Source: Arthrobacter sp. Bi83 (GTDB taxonomy: Bacteria > Actinomycetota > Actinomycetes > Actinomycetales > Micrococcaceae). Taken from it: a stretch of 40,190 bases of DNA. The stretch is from contig NZ_CAKKLY010000047.1 in NCBI RefSeq assembly GCF_918698095.1, forward strand, positions 1-40,190. Direction: 5' to 3'. Below the pieces are notes generated by a model, which was not told the origin of the DNA, made no database searches, and was given only the letters and a program-made list of their open reading frames with translations. Made by a program: the position numbers and the translations under genes. Below are positions 25,055-32,362 of the stretch, piece after piece (position 1 is the first letter of the stretch; each line of letters opens with the position of its first letter).

Positions 25055-25369
25055 AGCAAGTTCCTCCATGGTTCTGGCCGTCCCGGCTGGACGGCCCGCT
25101 TGTCCCAACGTAGGCCTGTCCGGCCTGATCAAAAAGACCCAATAGTGTTGCGTATTTATCCGCCACCAGGCCCTGCCGGGCGATGATCGCGGAACGTTAT
25201 AGACCTCACCAAGGCGGGCGTCTTAGACTGGCGGCACCCTCCACCATCAAAGGCACCGACGACGCCGTCCGGTCTGCCGTCTGTACCCGCCCTGGAGGGA
25301 ACATCAGGACGCTTGATGAATCACAGCCGGCCCTTCATTTGGGAGGGTCCGTGACGCCAGGAGGAAAAG
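25055..25369. other. 315-bp divergent spacer between DUF1540 and formaldehyde dehydrogenase genes
   Basis: No coding sequence is evident. It must carry the promoters of both genes. A TTAGACT at 25222-25228 could be a -10 box for the dehydrogenase but lacks a convincing -35. I see no strong inverted repeat. Confidence 0.5.
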
Positions 25370-26581
25370 ATGGAAGGGAACAAAGCCGTTGCCTACAAAG
25401 GGCCCGGCAAGGTGGAAGTCATTGACATCGACTACCCCAGCTTTGAACTCAAGGACGGGCCGGGCGTTAACCCGGCAAACGTGGGGCGTTCGGTTCCTCA
25501 CGGGGCAATTCTCAAGACGGTGGCCACCAACATCTGCGGCTCCGACCAGCACATGGTCCGGGGGCGGACAACGGCGCCGCCGGACCTGGTCCTGGGCCAC
25601 GAAATCACCGGCGAGGTAGTGGAAGTGGGGCCGGGCGTCGAGTTCATCAAGGTGGGTGACCTCTGCTCGGTGCCGTTCAACATTGCCTGCGGCCGCTGCC
25701 GGAACTGCAAGGAGCGCAAGACCGGCATCTGCCTGAACGTGAACCCGGACCGCCCGGGCAGCGCCTACGGCTACGTGGACATGGGTGGCTGGGTGGGCGG
25801 CCAGGCCAACTATGTGCTGGTGCCGTACGCCGACTGGAATCTGCTGAAGTTCCCGGACAAGGACCGAGCCATGGAGAAAATCCTCGACCTCGCCATGCTC
25901 TCGGACATCTTCCCCACCGGGTACCACGGCGCCGTGAGTGCCGGCGTGGGTGTCGGCTCCACTGTTTACGTCGCCGGTGCCGGTCCTGTTGGCCTCGCTG
26001 CGGCGACCAGCGCGCAGCTGCTGGGTGCCGCCGTCGTAATTGTCGGTGACCTGAATGAGCAGCGGCTCGCGCAGGCGCGCAGCTTCGGGTGCGAAACCGT
26101 GGACCTGTCCAAGGGCGGTCCGGCGGAGCAGATCGAGCAGATCCTCGGCGTGCCGGAGGTGGACTGTGGCGTGGATGCCGTGGGCTTCGAGGCCAAGGGC
26201 CACGGCTCGGGCGCGCAGGAGGCCCCGGCCACTGTGCTGAACTCGCTCATGGAACTTACGGCTGCGGGTGGCGCACTCGGGATTCCCGGGCTCTACGTGA
26301 CGGGCGACCCCGGGGGCGTGGACGAGGCCGCAAAGAAGGGGTCGCTGAGCCTGAGCCTCGGCACGGGCTGGGCGAAATCGCTGAGCTTCACCACGGGGCA
26401 GTGTCCGGTGATGAAGTACAACCGGCAGCTGATGATGGCCATCCTGCACGACAGGGTGCAAATCGCCAAGAACGTCAACGCGAAGCCGATTCTGCTGGAC
26501 GATGCACCCAAGGGCTACGCCGAATTCGACGCCGGCGCCGCCACCAAGTACGTCCTCAACCCGAACGGATATCTGAGCTGA
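25370..26581 (+). CDS. fdhA: Glutathione-independent formaldehyde dehydrogenase
   Basis: A 403-residue zinc-type medium-chain dehydrogenase with GGAGGAAAAG before the ATG. The catalytic zinc ligands are Cys56 (NICGSDQHMVRGR), His77 with Glu78 (LVLGHEITGEV), and later the DMGG/DIFPTGYHG region typical of the Pseudomonas-type enzyme. The structural zinc site is complete: Cys107, Cys110, Cys113 and Cys121 (IACGRCRNCKERKTGICLNV). The NAD site is VAGAGPVGLAAATSA. The length and the long insert around GGWVGGQANYVLVPYADWNL match glutathione-independent formaldehyde dehydrogenases, which oxidise formaldehyde (and often other aldehydes, by dismutation) to formate using NAD. It appears monocistronic. 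Actinobacteria usually use a mycothiol-dependent enzyme, so this would be an additional detoxification route. Confidence 0.93.
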   Translation: MEGNKAVAYKGPGKVEVIDIDYPSFELKDGPGVNPANVGRSVPHGAILKTVATNICGSDQHMVRGRTTAPPDLVLGHEITGEVVEVGPGVEFIKVGDLCSVPFNIACGRCRNCKERKTGICLNVNPDRPGSAYGYVDMGGWVGGQANYVLVPYADWNLLKFPDKDRAMEKILDLAMLSDIFPTGYHGAVSAGVGVGSTVYVAGAGPVGLAAATSAQLLGAAVVIVGDLNEQRLAQARSFGCETVDLSKGGPAEQIEQILGVPEVDCGVDAVGFEAKGHGSGAQEAPATVLNSLMELTAAGGALGIPGLYVTGDPGGVDEAAKKGSLSLSLGTGWAKSLSFTTGQCPVMKYNRQLMMAILHDRVQIAKNVNAKPILLDDAPKGYAEFDAGAATKYVLNPNGYLS

Positions 26582-26664
26582 CGGCATGAGCAGCAGCACG
26601 GGGTCAGCGGCCACTCAATATCCTGCGAGGATCGGGCCGTGAAAGACCCCGCGTTGCTGGGGCC

Positions 26665-26793
26665 ATGACCGATGTTCCCGCACCGCACGTCGCACTCGAG
26701 GACGCTGCTGAAGCGGACGCCATTGAGCAGTCGGCAGCAACCCCGGGCGGGGACGAGGAGGACTACCCGTTTGCGGGAGAGGAACAGCAGTAG
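26665..26793 (+). CDS. Small acidic ORF (42 residues)
   Basis: ATG 26665 opens a 42-codon frame ending in TAG. The protein begins MTDVPAPHVALEDAAEADAI and contains EADAIEQ followed by GGDEEDYPFAGEEQQ. The combination of an E-A-D-A-[IL]-E-Q motif with a terminal D-E-x-D-Y-P pattern is familiar from small conserved actinobacterial proteins of unknown function. The composition is strongly acidic and looks protein-like. The Shine-Dalgarno (GCTGGGG) is weak. It lies between fdhA and the converging HNH nuclease gene. Confidence 0.5.
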   Translation: MTDVPAPHVALEDAAEADAIEQSAATPGGDEEDYPFAGEEQQ

Positions 26794-26817
26794 GGGAGCC
26801 GAAACAGCGGGATCCGG

Positions 26818-27954
26818 CTATTCGCAGCCCACGCCGTCGCCGTCGCGGTCCAGCTTTCCGCTGTAGCCCGGCTGGCCGGCGTGGATGGGCGCGGCACCGG
26901 CCGCCCGGACTGCCGCGCAGTTGGCGTAGTAGGCGGCAGCGGGAGCCGGAGCGGCTTGCGCGGCCTCGGCCGCCACAGGCGCTGCGGGACCCGCTGGAGC
27001 TGGCGCGGGAACCGCGGGCGCCGCTTGGGCCGGAGCCGTGACGGGGGCGCTCCCCTTCGTCGGAGCCAGGACGCCGGCACACTTGGACAGCACCGTGGCC
27101 ATGGCGTCGTGCTCGGCCCGCGTGACCCAGAGCTTATAGGTGGTCTTGACCGAGATCTGCCGGGCGACGTACGCGCAGCGGTAGGCCGTGTTTCGCGGCA
27201 GCCAGGTGGCGGCGTCGCCGTCGCTCTTTTGCTGGTTTTCCGGTCCGGAAACGGCGAGGAGGTTCAGGGGATCGTTGGCGAAGGCCGTGCGCTGCGCCTC
27301 TGTCAGCTGCTGGGCACCCTTCTGCCAGGCGTCGCTGAGAGCCACGACGTGGTCGATCTGCACCGCGCTGCTCGTGTTGACCCCGCGCTGGAATGCGATG
27401 ACGGTGGCCGTGTACGGATCATTCAGCGTGCCCGAGAGGACCACGCAGCTTCGGGTCCCGGGCTTCAGCGTTGTGGCCGTGAGGTCCCTGGTGAGGATGT
27501 CGTTCCGGGTGTCGCAGCCGTTGTGGTCCGTGTCCGCCCACGCCTGCCCGAACTGCGTCCGGTCGTAGCCGGTTTTCGGCGCCCGGCCTTTGATGGGCAG
27601 GGTCGCAAGCAGTTCCGTGGCCTTGGTGGCGTAGGCAGGCCGTGCCTTGACGTTGTCCAGCCGTGCGGGCTCGAACGGCGGCGCAGTGGCAGTGGGTGAG
27701 GCGGTGGGTGCGTCGGTTGCCGTCACATCCGCCGAGGTGCTTGTTCGGGCGCCCGACGACGGCTGTTGCGTTGCGCTGACGGCGCCGCCGCAGGCTGTGG
27801 TCGCCAGAATCACGGTGGCGACGATGCCACCCTTGACCCAGTCGACAGCGCCGAAGGATGCGCTGGTGCCGAAGGCTCCGCTGTAGTTGCCGCGCGGCAG
27901 TGGACGTGCTCTCTTCAACTTCTTGTGCCCCCGTGGCGGTCGTTGTGCGTTCAA
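26818..27954 (-). CDS. Secreted HNH-family nuclease (GmrSD-like/DUF1524) with C-terminal excalibur calcium-binding domain
   Basis: A 378-residue protein. A basic N-terminus is followed by a membrane/signal segment (VDWVKGGIVATVILATTACG) with a possible lipobox Cys, and a Ser/Thr/Ala-rich spacer. The nuclease domain (~residues 105-290) shows YDRTQFGQAWADTDHNGCDT, TLNDPYTATVIAFQRG, the DHVVALSDAWQKGA HNH core, FANDPLNLLAVSGPENQQKS and DGDAATWLPRNTAYRCAYVA. A Pro/Ala linker leads to an excalibur domain (YYANCAAVRAAGAAPIHAGQ, then LDRDGDGVGCE) with an EF-hand-like DxDxDG loop. This architecture points to an extracellular, calcium-dependent or calcium-stabilised DNase. An alternative start within the first ~25 residues is possible. 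Confidence 0.88.
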   Translation of the reverse strand: MNAQRPPRGHKKLKRARPLPRGNYSGAFGTSASFGAVDWVKGGIVATVILATTACGGAVSATQQPSSGARTSTSADVTATDAPTASPTATAPPFEPARLDNVKARPAYATKATELLATLPIKGRAPKTGYDRTQFGQAWADTDHNGCDTRNDILTRDLTATTLKPGTRSCVVLSGTLNDPYTATVIAFQRGVNTSSAVQIDHVVALSDAWQKGAQQLTEAQRTAFANDPLNLLAVSGPENQQKSDGDAATWLPRNTAYRCAYVARQISVKTTYKLWVTRAEHDAMATVLSKCAGVLAPTKGSAPVTAPAQAAPAVPAPAPAGPAAPVAAEAAQAAPAPAAAYYANCAAVRAAGAAPIHAGQPGYSGKLDRDGDGVGCE

Positions 27955-28344
27955 CGATCGTACCCACCGAGCGAGCTGGATCGGGGATCTTGCGCCAAGC
28001 CTGCGTAAAGCGTGCGAACAGCAGTTAAGCGGAAGGGCCTCGCGTCACCTGTCGGTGTGCGAGGCCCCTCCTAGCGGCAGGACCACCGCAACTGGGGGAC
28101 GCGGTGGGCCTGTTAACAAAGATAAAGAGGTTTCCTGAAAATTGGCTAGGAGTTTTGGGGGGACTGGCACCGGCCGGTAAGGGGGAGTGGGGGGCCAAGC
28201 TTGGAAGACCTTGTGGAGGGCGAGGCCCCCATCGCTTCAGCGCCCAGGCGGAAGCTTCGGCAGGACCTTGACTTCACTCCCGGCCTGAACCAGTGTGGAA
28301 ATCGCACCGTTTCAGCTGGTTTTCACCCTTTTAGGAGATGTGCA
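27955..28344. other. 390-bp divergent spacer between the HNH nuclease and yceI genes
   Basis: No gene is recognised. It contains a hairpin (28035-28067) and an AT-richer island around 28110-28160 (GTTAACAAAGATAAAGAGG and GGCTAGGAGTTTTGGGGGG) that contrasts with its surroundings and may include promoter elements. The open frame from 28201 into yceI has no family resemblance before the ATG at 28345. Confidence 0.5.
28035..28067. repeat. Hairpin in the HNH-yceI spacer
   Basis: GGGCCTCGC pairs perfectly with GCGAGGCCC, and CACC with GGTG inside, around a 4-nt loop. It lies in a divergent spacer, so it is not an obvious terminator for either flanking gene. It could be a leader structure for the HNH gene (80 bp upstream of its start) or a relic terminator. 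Confidence 0.5.
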
Positions 28345-28911
28345 ATGACGCTTCCCTCAGGCCTGACCCCGGGTACCTGGACCCTTGATATGTCGCACAG
28401 CGAGATTGGATTTACCGTCCGGCATGCCGGGATCAGCAAGGTCCGTGGCCGGTTCACGGATGCCAATGCCGAAGCCCGTGTCCGGGAATCGCTGGCTGAA
28501 TCCTCTGTGCGCGCCACAGTGAAGACCGCGAGTTTCGACTCCGGTGACGCCAACCGCGACGGCCACGTGCGGGGTGCGGACTTCTTCGACGTCGAGCAGT
28601 ATCCCGAAATGACGTTCCGGGCCAAGGGCATCGAGGGCGACGGCGAGGATTACACGGTCACCGGCGACCTGACGATCCGGGGGATCACCAAGCCCGTCGA
28701 ACTGGAAGTTGAGTTCACCGGCGTGGCGGTTGATCCGTTCGGTGCCACCCGGGCAGGTTTCTCGGCGGAGACGGAAATCAGTCGCAAGGAGTTTGGCCTG
28801 ACGTGGAACGCAGCGCTGGAGACCGGCGGATTCCTGGTCAGTGACAAGGTGAAGATCAATCTCGAAGCTGCGCTGGTCAAGCAGGACGAGGCGGTACCGG
28901 GCCAAGCCTGA
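28345..28911 (+). CDS. YceI family protein
   Basis: A 188-residue protein from ATG 28345, with AGGAG 7 nt upstream. GTWTLDMSHSEIGFTVRHAG is the classic YceI N-terminus, followed by KVRGRFTDANAEARV, ASFDSGDANRDGHVRGADFF, YPEMTFRAKG, VTGDLTIRGITKPVELEVEF and KEFGLTWNAALETGGFLVSD. YceI proteins fold as a lipocalin-like beta barrel that binds isoprenoid or other amphiphilic ligands. No signal peptide is present, so this copy is cytoplasmic, as usual in actinobacteria. It converges with the GntR gene across a stable hairpin. Confidence 0.93.
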   Translation: MTLPSGLTPGTWTLDMSHSEIGFTVRHAGISKVRGRFTDANAEARVRESLAESSVRATVKTASFDSGDANRDGHVRGADFFDVEQYPEMTFRAKGIEGDGEDYTVTGDLTIRGITKPVELEVEFTGVAVDPFGATRAGFSAETEISRKEFGLTWNAALETGGFLVSDKVKINLEAALVKQDEAVPGQA

Positions 28912-28925
28912 CCATGAGTAGCAGC

Positions 28926-28967
28926 CGCGCGTCTGTCCGAGGTGAATCGAACTAGGACAGGCGCGCG
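28926..28967. terminator. 13-bp-arm hairpin between convergent yceI and gntR genes
   Basis: CGCGCGTCTGTCC pairs with GGACAGGCGCGCG (one wobble pair) around a 16-nt loop. The right arm covers the last codons of the GntR gene, while the left arm is 14 bp after the yceI stop. It probably terminates yceI, and possibly gntR. Confidence 0.6.
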
Positions 28968-29683
28968 ATGCTCCGCCGGATCGGCCGTGAGGCCGTGCCG
29001 TCGGAAAAGAGGTCAGGCGAGGATGCCTGAATCCGTTTGACGTCTTCGAAAACGCCCCGGAGGTGGACGCGCAGGGAGCTGTCGGCGTCGGCAATATTGT
29101 TGGCTTCCAACGCGTCCACCACTGCCGTGTGCTGCTCAATCAGCGTGGAGACAGGCCTCGTATCGATCAGGCTCAAGCGCCGGGCGCGGTCCAGGTGCGC
29201 CTTGGCCGAATTGACGGCCGTCCAGGCCGACTCGTGCCCCGCCAGCCGGAGGAGTTCACGGTGGAAGTCTTCGTCCAGCCGGAAGAATTCCTCCACATCA
29301 CCCTGGGCCTCGGCCTCGCGCTGGCTGGCAAGAATCTGCCGCAGGCCGGCAATCCCCGGCGCGTCCACCACCAGGTCACCAAGGGATGCGCATTCGATGG
29401 CCTCCCGGACGAACTGAGCTTCGGCAACCCGGCCCAGGTCCACGAGGGAGACGAAGGATCCGATTTGCGGGAAGACCTGCACCAGCCCCTCTTCGCGCAG
29501 CAGAATCAGGGATTCCCGCACCGGTGTCCGGCTGACGCCGAGCTCCTGCGCTAGCTCGTTTTCGGACAGCGGCTCACCGGGAGGGAGCTGCAGGGAAATG
29601 ATCCGACGCCGGAGTGTTTCCAGTGTCTGATCACGCACCGAGAGCCTCGGCGACTGTCCTTTATCGGGTTTTTCTATTGCCAT
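28952..29683 (-). CDS. GntR-family transcriptional regulator, FadR (FCD) type
   Basis: A 243-residue regulator. Residues ~15-85 are the GntR winged helix: RDQTLETLRRRIISLQLPPG, then LSENELAQELGVSRTPVRES and LILLREEGLVQVFPQIGSFV. The C-terminal all-helical FCD effector domain includes VREAIECASLGDLVV, FRLDEDFHRELLRLAGHES, the conserved His in LIEQHTAVVDALEANNIADA and RVHLRGVFEDVKRI. Asp/His positions fit the metal site of FCD proteins that bind sugar acids. It is divergent from the six-gene sugar-acid operon and is therefore its likely repressor, with an aldonate or uronate-derived intermediate as the likely inducer (inference). The operator is probably the ATGGTAG repeat pair in the shared 180-bp spacer. 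Confidence 0.93.
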   Translation of the reverse strand: MAIEKPDKGQSPRLSVRDQTLETLRRRIISLQLPPGEPLSENELAQELGVSRTPVRESLILLREEGLVQVFPQIGSFVSLVDLGRVAEAQFVREAIECASLGDLVVDAPGIAGLRQILASQREAEAQGDVEEFFRLDEDFHRELLRLAGHESAWTAVNSAKAHLDRARRLSLIDTRPVSTLIEQHTAVVDALEANNIADADSSLRVHLRGVFEDVKRIQASSPDLFSDGTASRPIRRSIARLS

Positions 29684-29702
29684 GCGTCCAGTCTAGCCAT
29701 CG

Positions 29703-29736
29703 TTGACAAACTAGAATGGTAGTGCTTGTATGGTAG
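29703..29736 (+). promoter_or_regulatory. Promoter and candidate GntR operator of the sugar-acid operon
   Basis: TTGACA (29703-29708), a 17-nt spacer and TTGTAT (29726-29731) make a good SigA-type promoter. Two direct copies of ATGGTAG, at 29716-29722 and 29730-29736 (14 bp apart), overlap the spacer and the -10 box, where a repressor would block transcription. The predicted leader is about 125 nt. Confidence 0.55.
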
Positions 29737-29863
29737 CAAGAGCCGCCGAAAAAAGCCCCGTACGCCAAACCTGCTCAGCAGAGCGTGCACCCGGGGAAGG
29801 CGGCCACCCTCGCACCGCAAACATCGCCACCTCCCTTTTTCATCGCCTGCAAAGGAGCACCAG

Positions 29864-31246
29864 ATGACCGAGAGCATTGCGCCACCCACCACCAAGCCGG
29901 AGACGAGGACCACCCGGGACCTGGCCAGGGTCGCAGTTTCAGGCTGGCTCGGGACGGCCATGGAGTTCATGGACTTCCAGCTCTACTCCCTGGCCGCAGC
30001 CATCGTCTTCAACAAGATCTTCTTCCCTGAGGTGAGCCCCGTGCTCGGCCTCATCGCCGCGATGGCCACCTACGGCGTGGGCTACGTCGCCCGCCTTGCA
30101 GGAGCCGTCTACTTCGGCCGCATGGGTGACAGGATCGGCCGCAAGAAGGTCCTCTTCATCACCATCGCCCTCATGGGCGCGTCCACCACGCTCATCGGTG
30201 TCCTCCCCACGTACGCGATGATCGGCATCTGGGCTCCGATCCTGCTTGTAGCACTGCGCCTCATCCAGGGCTTCGGAGCCGGCGCCGAGATCGCCGGGGC
30301 CACCGTGATGCTCGCGGAATACGCCCCCGCCAAACGACGCGGCCTGATCTCCTCGCTCGTCTGCCTTGGCACCAACTCCGGCACACTCGGAGCCTCTGCC
30401 CTCTGGGCGATCCTGGTCGCGGTCCTGCCGGAGGACCAGCTGCTCAGCTGGGGCTGGCGCATCCCGTTCCTGGCCAGCTTCCTGCTGATGATCTTCGCAG
30501 TCTGGATCCGCCGCTCGCTTAAGGAAAGCCCGGTCTTCGAACAGCGGGCCGACGTCGTGGACGGTGTTGCCCTCGCCAAGAAGGACATTGCCCAGGCCGC
30601 CGTACCGGCCGGCACCAGCACCATTGAAGCCGCGCTGCACCAGCGCAAGGGCCGGGCCTTCCTGATCGCCCTGGGCCTCCGGTTCGGACAGGCCGGCAAC
30701 TCCGGGCTCGTGCAGACCTTCCTCATCGGCTACCTCGCCACCGTGCTTTTGGTCGACAAGACCGTGGGCACCAGCGCCATCATGTACGGCTCCCTGCTGG
30801 GCTTCATCACCATCCCCATCATGGGCCTCCTGGGCGACCGCTTCGGCCGGAGACCGCTGTACCTGGTCCTCAGCACCCTCACGGCGCTGTTCGCCATCCC
30901 GATGATGCTGATGGTCACGAGCGGCAACACCACCCTGATCACCGTGGCCATTGTGGCCGGACTGAACCTAGGCGTCCTGAGCCTGTTCGCCATGGAAAGC
31001 GTGACCATGGCCGAGTTCTTCGGAGCCCGCACCCGCTTCACCCAGCTGGCCCTGGCCAAGGAAATCGGCGGCATCCTCGCCACGGCCATCGGCCCGCTGC
31101 TGGCCGCCACGCTCACGGCAATCACGGGACACTGGTGGCCGCTCGCCGCGATGCTCATCGGCTACTCCCTGATCACCCTGGTCGCCGCAGCCGTGGGTCC
31201 CGAGGTCCGCGGCCGCGACATGGTCCGCCTGGAAGACGCCGTATGA
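29864..31246 (+). CDS. MFS transporter, metabolite:H+ symporter (MHS) type
   Basis: A 460-residue, 12-helix transporter from ATG 29864, with AAGGAG upstream. The frame is open upstream but lacks family sequence. Family hallmarks are the loop GRMGDRIGRKKVLFITIALM between helices 2 and 3, RLIQGFGAGAEIAGATVMLA in helix 4-5, and the duplicated loop GLLGDRFGRRPLYLVLSTLT. SRRGLISS-like AKRRGLISSLVCLG is also typical of the MHS branch (ShiA, ProP, KgtP, dicarboxylate and aromatic acid carriers). As first gene of the operon it most likely imports the acid substrate by proton symport. Its stop codon overlaps the next ATG (ATGA), so translation is coupled. Confidence 0.92.
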   Translation: MTESIAPPTTKPETRTTRDLARVAVSGWLGTAMEFMDFQLYSLAAAIVFNKIFFPEVSPVLGLIAAMATYGVGYVARLAGAVYFGRMGDRIGRKKVLFITIALMGASTTLIGVLPTYAMIGIWAPILLVALRLIQGFGAGAEIAGATVMLAEYAPAKRRGLISSLVCLGTNSGTLGASALWAILVAVLPEDQLLSWGWRIPFLASFLLMIFAVWIRRSLKESPVFEQRADVVDGVALAKKDIAQAAVPAGTSTIEAALHQRKGRAFLIALGLRFGQAGNSGLVQTFLIGYLATVLLVDKTVGTSAIMYGSLLGFITIPIMGLLGDRFGRRPLYLVLSTLTALFAIPMMLMVTSGNTTLITVAIVAGLNLGVLSLFAMESVTMAEFFGARTRFTQLALAKEIGGILATAIGPLLAATLTAITGHWWPLAAMLIGYSLITLVAAAVGPEVRGRDMVRLEDAV

Positions 31247-32274
31247 AAGCGGTAGTAGTCCACGGACCGAACGACCTTCGCATCGACGACCGCCCGGAAC
31301 CCGTAGCCGGACCCGGCGAGGTAGTGCTCGACGTCGAGTGGGGCGGGATCTGCGGCTCCGACCTTTCGTACTGGCGCCACGGCGCCTCGGGGACTGCGGC
31401 ACTGAAGTCGCCGCTCGTCCTCGGCCACGAGGTGGCCGGCCGGATCGCGCAGCTTGGGTCCGGAGTGGAAAACCTCGACGTCGGCCAGCCGGTTACGGTG
31501 CACCCCGCGGAACTCGTGGGGGACGGGACCATGCCGGCACGGCTCGCGGGCAGGACCAACCTCTACCCGCAGATCCGCTACTTCGGGTCAGCTGCCTTCG
31601 ACCCCCACACTGACGGCGGCTTCAGCGAACGGAAGCTTGTGCGGGCTTCGCAGATCCGGGCCCTGCCCGACGGCGTGGACACCCTTCGCGGGGCGCTCGC
31701 CGAACCGCTCGCCGTCGCCATGCACGCCGTAAGCAGGGCCGGATCCTTGGCCGGACGGGATGTCCTGGTCAATGGTGCCGGACCGATCGGCTCGCTGGTG
31801 ATCGCAGCAGCCAAGTACGCCGGGGCCAGGACGGTGATCGCAGCCGACATCAACGATGCCTCGCTGCGGATCGCCGCAGCAATGGGCGCCGACGAGGTCC
31901 GAAACCTTTCCGGAGTCGGCGCACTTCCAGAGGACATGGAGCTGGTGTTCGAAGCCACCGGCATCCCGGGCGTGCTGGGCGGCGTCCTCGGCGCCACGGC
32001 CCGCGGCGGAACCGTTGTCCAGGTGGGCAACCTGCCGGGCACCCCGGCGCCCGCGGCACTCGGAGACCTGGTGACCCGGGAAATCACCTGGATCGGCTCA
32101 TACCGGTTCGCGGACGAGATCAGCGACGCCCTCCGCGCCATGGCCGAAGGCCTGGACGTATCGCCTGTCATCACCCACAGGTTCGGCATCGACCAGGCCG
32201 AGGAAGCCATGCGGGTTTCGGCCGATCCGGCGTCCGGCAGCAGCAAGGTCATGCTCCGCCTCACCGCCAACTGA
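31243..32274 (+). CDS. L-idonate/L-gulonate 5-dehydrogenase-type zinc alcohol dehydrogenase
   Basis: A 343-residue medium-chain dehydrogenase starting at the ATGA overlap. The catalytic zinc site is Cys37 (GGICGSDLSYWRHG), His62 and Glu63 (VLGHEVAGR). The NAD site is VNGAGPIGSLVIAAAKYAGA. The block RYFGSAAFDPHTDGGFSER matches the idonate 5-dehydrogenase signature (RxFGSA...PHxDGGF). The four structural-zinc cysteines present in E. coli IdnD are absent; this lobe reads VHPAELVGDGTMPARLAGRT instead. The enzyme would oxidise C5 of L-idonate (to 5-ketogluconate) or L-gulonate (to D-fructuronate). In this operon, which contains ManD and a fructuronate reductase-like gene, the L-gulonate reaction feeding D-fructuronate is the better fit (inference). 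Confidence 0.88.
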   Translation: MKAVVVHGPNDLRIDDRPEPVAGPGEVVLDVEWGGICGSDLSYWRHGASGTAALKSPLVLGHEVAGRIAQLGSGVENLDVGQPVTVHPAELVGDGTMPARLAGRTNLYPQIRYFGSAAFDPHTDGGFSERKLVRASQIRALPDGVDTLRGALAEPLAVAMHAVSRAGSLAGRDVLVNGAGPIGSLVIAAAKYAGARTVIAADINDASLRIAAAMGADEVRNLSGVGALPEDMELVFEATGIPGVLGGVLGATARGGTVVQVGNLPGTPAPAALGDLVTREITWIGSYRFADEISDALRAMAEGLDVSPVITHRFGIDQAEEAMRVSADPASGSSKVMLRLTAN

Positions 32275-32277
32275 CTG

Positions 32278-32319
32278 GCAGCAGGTGTCGTTATGAGGGC
32301 TCAAAACGACACCTACTGC
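32278..32319 (+). repeat. 42-nt near-perfect palindrome inside the operon
   Basis: GCAGCAGGTGTCGTT and AACGACACCTACTGC form a 15-nt arm pair with one mismatch, and TGAG/CTCA extends the stem inward. It starts 4 bp after the dehydrogenase stop and ends 44 bp before the ManD start. As RNA it would form a strong hairpin between two coupled genes. It looks like a dispersed palindromic element, attenuator or mRNA-processing site. Confidence 0.7.
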
Positions 32320-32362
32320 GAGCTTCTTGCAAATCTCCCACGCACCCACGAAGGACCAACCA

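Noticed and set aside
25304..26614. A 436-codon minus-strand frame over fdhA
   Set aside because: It covers the whole dehydrogenase gene in antisense and lacks family features.
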